Below are positions 1 through 6,387 of a stretch of DNA of 7,214 nucleotides, piece by piece (the first letter of the stretch is position 1; every line of letters begins with the position of its first letter). The notes under the pieces were generated by a model. The model did no database searches. It saw only the letters and a program-made list of their open reading frames with translations, and was not told the origin of the DNA. A program made the position numbers and the translations under genes. The DNA comes from Pseudomonadales bacterium (GTDB taxonomy: Bacteria; Pseudomonadota; Gammaproteobacteria; Pseudomonadales; Moraxellaceae), in NCBI GenBank assembly GCA_013043915.1, contig JABEVH010000234.1, positions 1-7,214 on the forward strand, read 5' to 3'.

Positions 1-383
1 ACTAAGCGCTGAGACAGGGCATTGACGACAGAGACACCGACGCCGTGCAGGCCACCAGAAAACTCATAATTCTCCCCGGAGAATTTGCCGCCGGCATGTA
101 GCCGGGTCAAAATCAGCTCTACGCCTGAGACACCATGATCCGGATGGATGTCGACTGGCATACCACGCCCGTCATCGCGTACCAGCAACGAACCATCGGT
201 ATGCAACTCCACCTCGATCAACTGGGCAAAGCCAGCTAGCGCCTCGTCAACCGAGTTGTCGATAACTTCCTGGGCGAGGTGATTGGGGCGTGACGTATCC
301 GTGTACATGCCAGGTCGGCGCCGGACAGGGTCCAGGCCGGTGAGAACCTCAATTGCACGAGCGTTATAATCTTGCTGAGCCAT
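1..383 (-). CDS. parE: DNA topoisomerase IV subunit B (ParE), N-terminal part, cut by window edge
   Basis: ParE is the ATPase subunit of topoisomerase IV, which with ParC decatenates daughter chromosomes in the cytoplasm. The 127 visible residues are the start of the GHKL ATPase domain. They include NARAIEVLTGLDPVRRRPGM, then QEVIDNSVDEALAG with the general-base Glu39 and Mg-binding Asn43, then DDGRGMPVDIHP (residues 70-81, Asp70 matching the adenine-binding Asp of GyrB). The ATP-lid glycine stretch SGGLHGVGVSVVNALS lies just before the edge. The wording RPGMYTDTSRPNHLAQEVIDNS is ParE-like rather than GyrB-like. The ATG at 383-381 is the only plausible start; upstream is only a weak, distant AAGG, so initiation may be modest. 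The gene is divergent from rpmE and continues off the left edge, so the rest of the protein cannot be judged. Confidence 0.97.
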   Translation of the reverse strand, partial: MAQQDYNARAIEVLTGLDPVRRRPGMYTDTSRPNHLAQEVIDNSVDEALAGFAQLIEVELHTDGSLLVRDDGRGMPVDIHPDHGVSGVELILTRLHAGGKFSGENYEFSGGLHGVGVSVVNALSQRL

Positions 384-421
384 ATGCGGGGGAAGCCTTA
401 TAGCAGGTGATCAACAGCTAA

Positions 422-430
422 ATTATGGCA
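422..430 (-). promoter_or_regulatory. Possible extended -10 element for parE
   Basis: On the minus strand this reads TGCCATAAT: a TGn extension followed by CATAAT, a five-of-six match to the sigma-70 -10 box. It lies about 40 bases before the parE ATG. The hexamer 17 bases further upstream is a poor -35 box, so the call rests on the extended -10 alone and is weak. Confidence 0.25.
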
Positions 431-484
431 CATATCTGCCCCTAAGGACAGTGGCCGACTATCGAGTGGGCTGATGAACTGTTA

Positions 485-514
485 TTGCCATGAATGCTTT
501 GCTTTTGCTAGAAT
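485..514 (+). promoter_or_regulatory. Sigma-70 promoter of rpmE with extended -10
   Basis: A -35 box TTGCCA (485-490) is followed after 18 bases by TAGAAT (509-514). The -10 box is preceded by TGC at 506-508, giving an extended -10. Transcription would begin near 521, leaving a leader of about 130 nt before rpmE. This is the best promoter-like sequence in the window, and it points at the only plus-strand gene. A strong promoter fits a ribosomal protein gene. The assignment is by inspection only. Confidence 0.6.
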
Positions 515-520
515 ATGCCC

Positions 521-649
521 CCTTGTTGTGCCTGGCCCTGGCGAAGAGACTGCCTCGGTAGGACAAAAGAATGGTCGGTTTCGTGCCTGCAAGCCTTAAG
601 GTGACGCAGTGCGGCGAGCCACACTATCCCGTTCTTTGAGATAAAAATC
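521..649 (+). promoter_or_regulatory. rpmE 5' leader, candidate translational control region
   Basis: This is the likely untranslated leader of rpmE, long for a single ribosomal protein gene. Just before the gene, AGTG (608-611) can pair with CACT (622-625), with GG/CC (613-614/619-620) inside, which makes a small hairpin. The rpmE start itself has only a weak Shine-Dalgarno (GAG at 638-640, 9 nt before the ATG). As I recall it, E. coli rpmE is repressed by its own product through its leader; a similar arrangement here is inference, since I cannot align this leader to the E. coli operator. A candidate small ORF inside it is listed separately. Confidence 0.35.
571..639 (+). CDS. Possible 22-residue upstream ORF in the rpmE leader
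   Basis: An ATG at 571 opens a frame that begins MVGFVPASLKVTQCGEP and ends in TGA at 637-639, ten bases before the rpmE ATG. AGGA at 560-563 sits 7 nt ahead of this ATG, which is a better Shine-Dalgarno than that of rpmE itself. If translated, it could couple ribosome delivery to rpmE or report translation status. I do not recognise the peptide, and it has no obvious run of one amino acid of the kind seen in attenuator leaders. An ORF of this length easily arises by chance, so the call is tentative. Confidence 0.25.
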   Translation: MVGFVPASLKVTQCGEPHYPVL

Positions 650-868
650 ATGCGCGCAGATATTCACCCCAAGTATGAAGATGTTACTGTAACCTGTTCT
701 TGCGGTAATTCGTTTGTCACCCGTTCAACCTTGTGCAAGTCCATTCATTTGGATGTTTGCTCTAAGTGTCACCCTTTCTACACGGGAACACAAAAGGTTC
801 TGGATACCGGCGGACGTATCGACAAGTTCAACCAGCGTTTCGCTGGTCGTTCCTTCAAGAAGGCCTAA
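650..868 (+). CDS. rpmE: 50S ribosomal protein bL31, zinc-binding form
   Basis: bL31 is a protein of the large subunit that takes part in the bridge between the two ribosomal subunits. The 72-residue product begins MRADIHPKYEDVTVTCSCG and carries the L31 landmarks DIHPKY, the CxC pair (Cys16, Cys18), LDVCSKCHPFYTG with Cys37 and Cys40, and the closing TGGRIDKFNQRF. All four zinc ligands of the C+ type are present, so this is the zinc-containing paralogue rather than the zinc-free RpmE2 type that is expressed under zinc shortage. An extra Cys29 is present. Length is normal for the family. The gene stands alone, with its own promoter, divergent from parE and convergent with the acyltransferase gene. 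The two other plus-strand frames over this locus are shadows. Confidence 0.98.
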   Translation: MRADIHPKYEDVTVTCSCGNSFVTRSTLCKSIHLDVCSKCHPFYTGTQKVLDTGGRIDKFNQRFAGRSFKKA

Positions 869-883
869 ACCTGGTCGATATAA

Positions 884-900
884 AGACTTATTTTAAGTCT
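884..900. terminator. Perfect inverted repeat between convergent genes, possible weak terminator
   Basis: AGACTTA (884-890) and TAAGTCT (894-900) form a perfect 7-bp stem with a 3-base loop. On the minus strand the stem is followed by TTATAT, a poor T-tract, so it might end the minus-strand operon. On the plus strand no T-run follows. The stem has only two G-C pairs. It overlaps the TAA stop of the acyltransferase gene (890-888) and lies 15 bases after the rpmE stop. No better terminator is visible for either gene. Confidence 0.3.
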
Positions 901-1748
901 GCATCCGCGTGCGCACCTGCCCTGATTAGGGTGGGTTGCGTCAGCGGTCGGCGCCATGAAAAGGAAGACCTGTCGCTTTCTCGGTAAGTCAGTAGGCGCT
1001 GAATCTCTTGTTCGATGGATGTTTTCACCTGTTCTCGCAGGTTCCAGATCGTTTCATCCGTGATCTGGCCTGTTGCCATGGTTAAGGCAGGGGCAAAGCT
1101 GAAATACAGGCGTTCAGGTCGGGGCAGGGGCGAAAATCCCAGTCCAGTGACCCAGGGGATGAAGGCATCTCCTCCGCGTAAATAACGTTCCATCCATCCC
1201 TGACGAATCAGCCATTGACCTAGACGTGATTGCTGGAAGTCCTGACTGTCATAGCGAATATCAAAGGCATCATCAGCCCCTACAGCGGCAAAAGGTATAA
1301 TGTCATATCCATGCTCCAGAGCCATTCGTGCAAATCCAGCACGTTTTTTCCAGAGGAGCTGATAGTTTTCTCCGCGATTTTTCATCACTTCACGGCCTCC
1401 CCCGGGATAAACCAGCAGAGATGCTCCTTGTTGCATGAGTTGATGACAGTCATCGCGGGTTCCAGGAACGGCGCCAAAGCGACGTAACATATCCCGCCAC
1501 CCGGGAATACGGAAATGGATATGATCACCCAGGCCACGTAGATAGCGTCCGGTTTGCGCATAAATCTCCGTTAGCATCAGGGGCGCATCCAGAAAACCCA
1601 TCAGGGTATGGTTGCCAACAAACAGTGCGGGTCGTCCTGTACATGTATTGTCCATGCCAAAATAAACCGGGTCAAACCACCATCGCTGCAGGGCCAGGGT
1701 CCGTTGCATGGCGGTCAGGTCAGGAGGTGTGAACGGTGCTGCGGGCAT
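888..1748 (-). CDS. PlsC-like lysophospholipid/diacylglycerol acyltransferase family protein
   Basis: The product is a 286-residue acyltransferase of the glycerolipid (LPLAT) superfamily, which transfers fatty acyl groups from acyl-CoA or acyl-ACP to lipid alcohols, normally at the inner membrane face. Seen: block I GNHTLMGFLD (catalytic His47, Asp54); block III YPGGGREVMKNRGENYQLLW (from about 114); and RAGFARMALEHGYDIIPF followed by AVGADDAFDI (about 136-164). The GGRE motif with the KKRAGFARMA and PFAAVGADD segments resembles the MGAT/DGAT2-like bacterial branch more than PlsC itself. The spacing between His and Asp is six residues instead of four, as often seen in that branch. No clear membrane span is visible. 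AGGGG lies 6 nt before the ATG, supporting the start. It is the last gene of the minus-strand run, 59 bp after mltB. The acyl acceptor cannot be inferred. Confidence 0.85.
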   Translation of the reverse strand: MPAAPFTPPDLTAMQRTLALQRWWFDPVYFGMDNTCTGRPALFVGNHTLMGFLDAPLMLTEIYAQTGRYLRGLGDHIHFRIPGWRDMLRRFGAVPGTRDDCHQLMQQGASLLVYPGGGREVMKNRGENYQLLWKKRAGFARMALEHGYDIIPFAAVGADDAFDIRYDSQDFQQSRLGQWLIRQGWMERYLRGGDAFIPWVTGLGFSPLPRPERLYFSFAPALTMATGQITDETIWNLREQVKTSIEQEIQRLLTYRESDRSSFSWRRPLTQPTLIRAGAHADADLK

Positions 1749-1752
1749 GCTG

Positions 1753-1759
1753 TTCCCCT
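1753..1759 (-). promoter_or_regulatory. Shine-Dalgarno of the acyltransferase gene
   Basis: The minus strand reads AGGGGAA, with AGGGG 6 nt before the ATG at 1748-1746. This fixes the start. It also shows that this gene is initiated independently of mltB, although no convincing promoter is visible in the 59-bp gap. Confidence 0.6.
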
Positions 1760-1807
1760 AGAGGCTTGTCTACCTTAAGTCTAGAGGTTTTTGGGGTGCA
1801 AGAGGGG

Positions 1808-2815
1808 TCATTGCTTAGGTGCGATGGGGCCATGCTCATGCGCTGCAGCCAGTGCTTGACTGAGTTGCCAGACAGCCATGGCATACAAAGAGCTATGGTT
1901 ATAGCGTGTGATGACATAAAAATTGGGATAAGCGATCCAGAATTCGCCACCGTGAGCACCTTGCAGGCGTAAAACGCTAGCCGCTGTCGTATCAGGAAGG
2001 GAGGGTGAAGTTGCGAATATCCCCTGTTGCGATAGCTGCCCCAAGGTCGAAGTGATCTGTAAGCGCGTATCAAGATGCAAATCATAATTTTGACCTGTTA
2101 TGCGTGCAGGTTCAGCGACCGGGCCGGGTTTCCAGCCATTGGTCTGCAAATAGTGAGCGATAGAGCCCAGGGCATCATCGGCATTATGGATGAGGTCAAT
2201 ACGGCCATCGCCATCGAAGTCCACCGCCTGGGTTAGCCAGGAAGACGGCATGAACTGGCCGTATCCCATGGCTCCGGCGTAGGAACCCAGTGTTGTAGCA
2301 GGATCCAAGTGTTGACTGTGACAGAGTTCAAGGAAGTGCAAGAGCTCGCCGCGAAAATAGCGTGCCCGCGGTGGGTAGTCAAAGGCCAGGGTACTTAAAC
2401 TATCGATGACACGAAATCGGCCTTGACGTTCTCCGTAGTGGGTTTCTACACCCAGAATGGCTAAAATAATGGGTGCAGGGACGCCATAAATTTGTTCGGC
2501 TCTTTGCAGGCTATCAGCATGCTGGTTCCAGAATTTCAGGCCGGCATGTAGGCGTTCAGGTGTTACGAATATGTTGCGATACTGTCCCCAGTCCAGACTT
2601 TCCGCGGGTGCTTGCATGGCATGTAACACATCATCCTGGTGCTGGGCATGGGCGAACAGATCGATGAGTTCATGGCGTGTATATAAACCCTCACCGGCGG
2701 CCTGGTCGATCAATACCTGAACTTCCTGATAGGCAAGATAGGATGTATCTGTGGTGTGGTGAGGAACATGGCTACACCATAGGCCCCACAGGGTACAAAA
2801 AACATGATGCAGCAT
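1808..2815 (-). CDS. mltB: Membrane-bound lytic murein transglycosylase B family protein (MltB)
   Basis: MltB cleaves the MurNAc-GlcNAc bond of peptidoglycan in the periplasm, forming 1,6-anhydro-MurNAc ends. The 335-residue product covers the family: FVTPERLHAGLKFWNQH (83-99), ILGVETHYG with catalytic Glu124 (matching Glu162 of E. coli Slt35), SYAGAMGYGQFMPSSW (178-193), an EF-hand-like loop DFDGDGRIDL (199-208) where Slt35 binds calcium, and the C-terminal PNFYVITRYNHSSLYAMAVW. The N terminus is odd. The ATG at 2815-2813 has no Shine-Dalgarno and lies two codons after the rodA TAA in the same frame, and no earlier start is possible. The leader MLHHVFCTLWGLWCSHV is short, has histidines in place of Lys/Arg and lacks a canonical lipobox before Cys14. 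Export and lipidation are therefore uncertain. It sits directly after rodA, as in many Gammaproteobacteria, and translation is probably coupled to it. Confidence 0.95.
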   Translation of the reverse strand: MLHHVFCTLWGLWCSHVPHHTTDTSYLAYQEVQVLIDQAAGEGLYTRHELIDLFAHAQHQDDVLHAMQAPAESLDWGQYRNIFVTPERLHAGLKFWNQHADSLQRAEQIYGVPAPIILAILGVETHYGERQGRFRVIDSLSTLAFDYPPRARYFRGELLHFLELCHSQHLDPATTLGSYAGAMGYGQFMPSSWLTQAVDFDGDGRIDLIHNADDALGSIAHYLQTNGWKPGPVAEPARITGQNYDLHLDTRLQITSTLGQLSQQGIFATSPSLPDTTAASVLRLQGAHGGEFWIAYPNFYVITRYNHSSLYAMAVWQLSQALAAAHEHGPIAPKQ

Positions 2816-2821
2816 GGTTGA

Positions 2822-3973
2822 TTAACTCATAAGTTTTTTATGGCTGTGAATGGACATCAAGATACCAAAGCCAGCCAGCAACGTGACAACGGCCGTACCG
2901 CCATAACTGATGAAAGGCAGAGGTACGCCAACGACAGGAAGAATGCCACTGACCATCCCTATATTCACAAAGACATAGACAAAAAATGATAAAGAGAGGG
3001 AGCCTGCGAGTAGACGACCGTATCCATCCTGGGTAGCTCCAGCGATATGCAGACTGCGCCCGATAATCAATGTATAGAGCAGGATCAGCAAAAATACGCC
3101 GATAAAGCCAAATTCTTCACTGAAAGCAGCAATAACAAAGTCGGTATGCCCCTCAGGTAAGAAGTCGAGATGGGATTGTGAGCCATGCAGCCATCCTTTG
3201 CCTAAGAGACCACCTGAACCTATGGCGGTTTTGGATTGTATGATATTCCAGCCATTGCCCAGAGGATCTGATTCTGGTGAGAAAAGGGTAATGATGCGGT
3301 CGCGTTGGTAGTCATGCATGAGAAATTTCCAGGCAACCCATCCGGCAGGAAGGGAGGCAGCCAGAAATGCTCCCATCAGCCACCAGGGCAGCCCGCCTAG
3401 AAAAAGGCAGAAGAAACCTGAACTGAAAACAAGAATGGCTGTGCCTAGATCAGGCTGGCGTGCAATCAGTGCCGCAGGAACTAAAAGCAGAGCCAGGCTG
3501 ATTAACAGAGGGCCCCAGCGTGGAGGTAGCGGGCGCAGGGACAGAAACCAGGCCAGCATCATCGGCATGGCCAGTTTCATGAATTCCGAAGGTTGTATGC
3601 TGGTGACTCCAGGGATGTGTAGCCATCGACGTGCTCCAAGTCTCACCTGCCCAAAAGCGGCAACCGCTATGAGCAGGATAGAACCCACCAGATAAAACCA
3701 GGGTGACCAGAGCCGGTATAGCCTTGGGGGTATCTGCGCCATAACCAGCAACAGTACATAACCGAGCACAAAAGAACCGGCTTGTTTGATCATCATATCG
3801 ATATTGCGTTCGGATGCTGAATACAACTCAAACATGCCGAGTATGGAGGCTAACAGTAGTCCGACCAGGAGCAGGGGGTCAACATTCAGCATAACCCAGA
3901 GATTGCGCCTTTCACGGAAGGTGCGGCCGTCCCGTGGGGCATGTCGTAAAAAACGCTCCTGCGGATTAGGCAT
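2822..3973 (-). CDS. rodA: Rod-shape peptidoglycan glycosyltransferase RodA (SEDS family)
   Basis: RodA polymerises lipid II into glycan strands at the inner membrane and works with PBP2 in the elongasome. The 383-residue product has about ten membrane segments, the first near 31-51. Conserved stretches include VMAQIPPRLY (77-86), SIQPSEFMKLAMP (125-137), ARQPDLGTAI (171-180), FLMHDYQRDRIITLFSPESD (217-236), FLPEGHTDF with Asp278 in the place of the essential SEDS aspartate, and VNIGMVSGILPVVGVPLPFI (336-355). The open frame extends upstream to 4114, but the extra 47 residues overlap the end of mrdA. The chosen ATG at 3973-3971 has AAGGAG at 7 nt and gives a RodA-sized protein (E. coli about 370). 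It is 4 bp after the mrdA stop and 6 bp before mltB. The basic N-terminal tail of about 30 residues is slightly longer than in E. coli. Confidence 0.97.
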   Translation of the reverse strand: MPNPQERFLRHAPRDGRTFRERRNLWVMLNVDPLLLVGLLLASILGMFELYSASERNIDMMIKQAGSFVLGYVLLLVMAQIPPRLYRLWSPWFYLVGSILLIAVAAFGQVRLGARRWLHIPGVTSIQPSEFMKLAMPMMLAWFLSLRPLPPRWGPLLISLALLLVPAALIARQPDLGTAILVFSSGFFCLFLGGLPWWLMGAFLAASLPAGWVAWKFLMHDYQRDRIITLFSPESDPLGNGWNIIQSKTAIGSGGLLGKGWLHGSQSHLDFLPEGHTDFVIAAFSEEFGFIGVFLLILLYTLIIGRSLHIAGATQDGYGRLLAGSLSLSFFVYVFVNIGMVSGILPVVGVPLPFISYGGTAVVTLLAGFGILMSIHSHKKLMS

Positions 3974-3977
3974 ACGG

Positions 3978-5852
3978 CTACTCCTTAGGCTCAGGGGTGA
4001 CAGGTTCAGGCGGCGGCAAGATGCCCAGCAACCAGTAGTCAAATAGTTTACGTGCAATCGGGGCAGCAGCACTGCCACCATGCTGGCCATTTTCAACCAG
4101 AACAGCGACCGCAATGCGTGGGGATTCTACCGGTGCAAAGGCGATAAACCAGGCATGGTCCTTGAAACGCTCCGGCGTAAGCGCTGCATTGTATTTCTGG
4201 CCATTAAGGCCGCGTACCTGAGCTGTGCCGGTTTTTCCGGCGATAGTATAGCCCTTAAGGCTGCGGCCTATCCCGGTAGCTGTGCCATGAGGCCCGCTAA
4301 CCACAGCTTGCATGGCGGTATGAATTTGTGTCCAGTTAGCCGGATCATGCACCGGGATTTGCCCTAGGCTATGGTTGCCAGGGTCATAAGGGTAAGGGCC
4401 GGAGATGGATTTCAGTAGATGTGGGCGCAGGATATGTCCCCCGTTGGCCAGCATGGCAACGGCTGTTGCCAGTTGCAGGGGAGTCACGGTGAAATAACCT
4501 TGCCCTATCGCCACGGAGAGCATCTCTCCTGGGTACCAGGGCGCTTTGAAAACCTTACGTTTCCATGGGGTAGAAGGCAGCGTTCCTGATTTTTCATTGA
4601 CCAGGTCGATGCCGGTTTTTCGTCCAAAGCCAAACTGGCTCATCCAGTCATGGAAGCGATCCACACCTAGTTTAGCGCCTACTTGGTAGAAAAAAGTGTC
4701 GCAAGACTGTTCCACGGCATTAAACAGGTCAACGATGCCATGGCCGCCCTTTTTCCAGTCATGGAAGATATGGGAGTCACCAGCAAGATGGTAATAGCCT
4801 GGATCAGAAATCTTCCAGTTCCAGTCGATGACGCCAAGTTCTACCGCGCCTAGTCCCTCAAAGGGTTTGATCGTAGACCCAGGAGGATAAACGCCTTGCA
4901 GTGCGCGGTTATAGAGCGGTTGATCAGGGTCGTCACGTAATGCTTGATAAAGTTTGGCAGGTATACCACCAACAAAGGGGTTGGGGTCAAATCCAGGGGT
5001 GCTGACAAAGGCGATGATGCCACCAGTAGTGGTATCAATAGCTACGACTGCCCCGCGATGCGTCCCTAAGGCATCGTAGGCTATCTTCTGCATATTCAGA
5101 TCTAAAAATAACGTTAGGTCGTCGCCACGAACAGGAGGGGTGCGTTCCAGGACTTTAATCAGTTGACCATGGGCATTGGTCTCGACATGCTGATAGCCAG
5201 GACGGCCATGCAGGATGTTTTCGTAGTATTTCTCCAGTCCGGTTTTGCCGATCAACTGGGTGCCGTCATAGGACTCAGGGTCAAGAGTTTTCTGTTCGGC
5301 TTCAGAAATACGTGACACATAACCTAGCGTATGTGAAAGCATAGGCCCAAAGGGGTAATGCCTAGCCAGTTCCACCGAGATATTGACACCAGGAAGGCGA
5401 TAACGTTGTTCAGAGACTCGCGCGATATCTTCGTCAGTCAGGCGCAGCTTGACCGGTACATCTTCGTAATGATGCATGGTGGAGGCTTTATCAAGAATGC
5501 GTTTTATATCGGTCGTCGTTAAATCAAGCAGGGGCGCCAGAATAGCCAGGGTATGCTCAAAGTTCCCTGAACGATCACGGTTGATGGTTAGCGAAAACGT
5601 GGGTTGATTGTCAGCCAGGATAATCCCGTTGCGATCAAAAATAATGCCACGAGGAGGAGGCACGGCTTCCAAGTGCACCCGGTTATTTTCTGAAAGACTG
5701 GCGTAGGTGGAGTATTCCCTGACCTGCAAATAGAAGTAGCGTACTAGTAAAAGTAGCAGGGCGAGGCCGACCAGTAAGGCCATGATCCAGGCTCGCTGGC
5801 GGAAGAGCCTGCTTTCAACTTCATTATCTTTGATATTGATGGGGCGAGCCAT
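3978..5852 (-). CDS. mrdA: Penicillin-binding protein 2, elongasome transpeptidase
   Basis: PBP2 is the class B PBP that cross-links peptidoglycan during lateral wall growth and activates RodA. The product has 624 residues. A short cytoplasmic tail is followed by one membrane span (about 21-41). The pedestal region begins near PPPRGIIFDRNG (65-76), and the transpeptidase domain runs from about 265 to 605. Catalytic motifs are STIK (Ser326, Lys329), SCD (Ser383-Asp385) and KTGTAQ (540-545), each four residues earlier than in E. coli PBP2. Asp350, Asp365, His371 and Cys384 are all present and match, as I recall, a zinc site described in some PBP2 proteins. The C terminus is a Pro/Glu-rich tail, PPPEPVTPEPKE. 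The gene lies 67 bp after rlmH and 4 bp before rodA. No clear Shine-Dalgarno precedes the ATG, and no in-frame ATG or GTG lies between it and the upstream TAG. Confidence 0.98.
   Translation of the reverse strand: MARPINIKDNEVESRLFRQRAWIMALLVGLALLLLLVRYFYLQVREYSTYASLSENNRVHLEAVPPPRGIIFDRNGIILADNQPTFSLTINRDRSGNFEHTLAILAPLLDLTTTDIKRILDKASTMHHYEDVPVKLRLTDEDIARVSEQRYRLPGVNISVELARHYPFGPMLSHTLGYVSRISEAEQKTLDPESYDGTQLIGKTGLEKYYENILHGRPGYQHVETNAHGQLIKVLERTPPVRGDDLTLFLDLNMQKIAYDALGTHRGAVVAIDTTTGGIIAFVSTPGFDPNPFVGGIPAKLYQALRDDPDQPLYNRALQGVYPPGSTIKPFEGLGAVELGVIDWNWKISDPGYYHLAGDSHIFHDWKKGGHGIVDLFNAVEQSCDTFFYQVGAKLGVDRFHDWMSQFGFGRKTGIDLVNEKSGTLPSTPWKRKVFKAPWYPGEMLSVAIGQGYFTVTPLQLATAVAMLANGGHILRPHLLKSISGPYPYDPGNHSLGQIPVHDPANWTQIHTAMQAVVSGPHGTATGIGRSLKGYTIAGKTGTAQVRGLNGQKYNAALTPERFKDHAWFIAFAPVESPRIAVAVLVENGQHGGSAAAPIARKLFDYWLLGILPPPEPVTPEPKE
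3981..3986 (-). promoter_or_regulatory. Shine-Dalgarno that fixes the rodA start
   Basis: The minus strand reads AAGGAG, ending 7 nt before the ATG at 3973-3971 and lying inside the last codons of mrdA. It decides between this start and the longer frame opening at 4114, which has no RodA-like sequence in its first 47 residues. Confidence 0.85.
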
Positions 5853-5919
5853 GCTGAACGATTCAGGAGCAAAACCGCATTCTAAAGCATAATGGCCGAC
5901 AATTTTAGTCTATCAGGCA

Positions 5920-6387
5920 TTAACGGTGATAGGGATGCCCCTGTAATAGCGTCCAGGCACGATAAATCTGCTCGGCCACCAGAATGCGAACCAGGGGATG
6001 TGGTAGCGTCAGGGGTGATAAGGACCAGCTCCAGGCCGCTTGTTGACGCACAGCATCATCTAACCCTTCCGGGCCACCAATGGCCAGGCAAACAGTCTGG
6101 CCCTGCAGCAGCCATTGCTGCAGGGTTTCAGCGAGCTTTTCGGTGCTGAGGGCCTTTCCGGTTAAATCCAAGGCTATCAGGGTGTCACCTGGACGTACAG
6201 CGGCAAGCTGTGCCTGGCCTTCCTTTTCTGTTAGGCGACGCAAATCCGCGGATTTGCTGCGGTGTCCAGCGGGTATCTCTATGAGATCAAGTTGTACGTC
6301 ACGCGTAAGACGTTGGGAATACGCCTCATAACCACTACGTACCCAAGAAGGCATGCCAGTACCAACAGCGAGCAGTTTGATCTTCAT
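5920..6387 (-). CDS. rlmH: 23S rRNA pseudouridine-1915 N3-methyltransferase RlmH
   Basis: RlmH is a SPOUT-class methyltransferase that uses S-adenosylmethionine to methylate pseudouridine 1915 in helix 69 of 23S rRNA, acting on assembled 70S ribosomes. The 155-residue product has the family's length and landmarks. It starts MKIKLLAVGTGMPSWV, followed by IEIPAGHRSK (36-45), the SAM-binding turn LAIGGPEGL (101-109), and the C-terminal knot region LTLPHPLVRILVAEQIYRAW (126-145) ending HPYHR. The final Glu of the E. coli protein is absent. The ATG shares one base with the TGA of the preceding nadD-rsfS frame (TGATG), so translation is probably coupled; no strong Shine-Dalgarno precedes it. The grouping with rsfS places two ribosome-acting factors side by side, as in many bacteria. 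A 67-bp gap with no convincing promoter or terminator separates it from mrdA. Confidence 0.98.
   Translation of the reverse strand: MKIKLLAVGTGMPSWVRSGYEAYSQRLTRDVQLDLIEIPAGHRSKSADLRRLTEKEGQAQLAAVRPGDTLIALDLTGKALSTEKLAETLQQWLLQGQTVCLAIGGPEGLDDAVRQQAAWSWSLSPLTLPHPLVRILVAEQIYRAWTLLQGHPYHR

Noticed and set aside
1..383. Assignment of the left-edge gene as gyrB instead of parE.
   Set aside because: The segments EVLTGLDPVRRRPGMYTD and RPNHLAQEVIDNSVDEALAG are closer to ParE than to GyrB.
1749..1807. Possible promoter (TTGCAC) or terminator in the 59-bp gap between mltB and the acyltransferase gene.
   Set aside because: The hexamer 17 bases downstream of TTGCAC is TTAAGG, a poor -10 box, and no stable hairpin with a T-run is present.
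1720..2085. Minus-strand frame of 121 codons overlapping the end of mltB and the start of the acyltransferase gene.
   Set aside because: It lies in another frame of well-supported mltB coding sequence and resembles no family I recognise.
3318..3695. Plus-strand frame of 125 codons opposite rodA.
   Set aside because: It is antisense to conserved rodA sequence, rich in Arg and Ser as expected for a shadow frame, and has no recognisable motif.
3974..4114. Longer rodA start giving 47 extra residues and overlapping mrdA.
   Set aside because: The extra residues are not RodA-like, they overlap mrdA by over 130 bases, and the ATG at 3973 has a strong AAGGAG at correct spacing.
5853..5919. Possible promoter with TAGAAT in the 67-bp gap before mrdA.
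   Set aside because: The -10-like hexamer has no acceptable -35 box at 16-18 bases and no TGn extension; a distinct mrdA promoter is possible but not supported.
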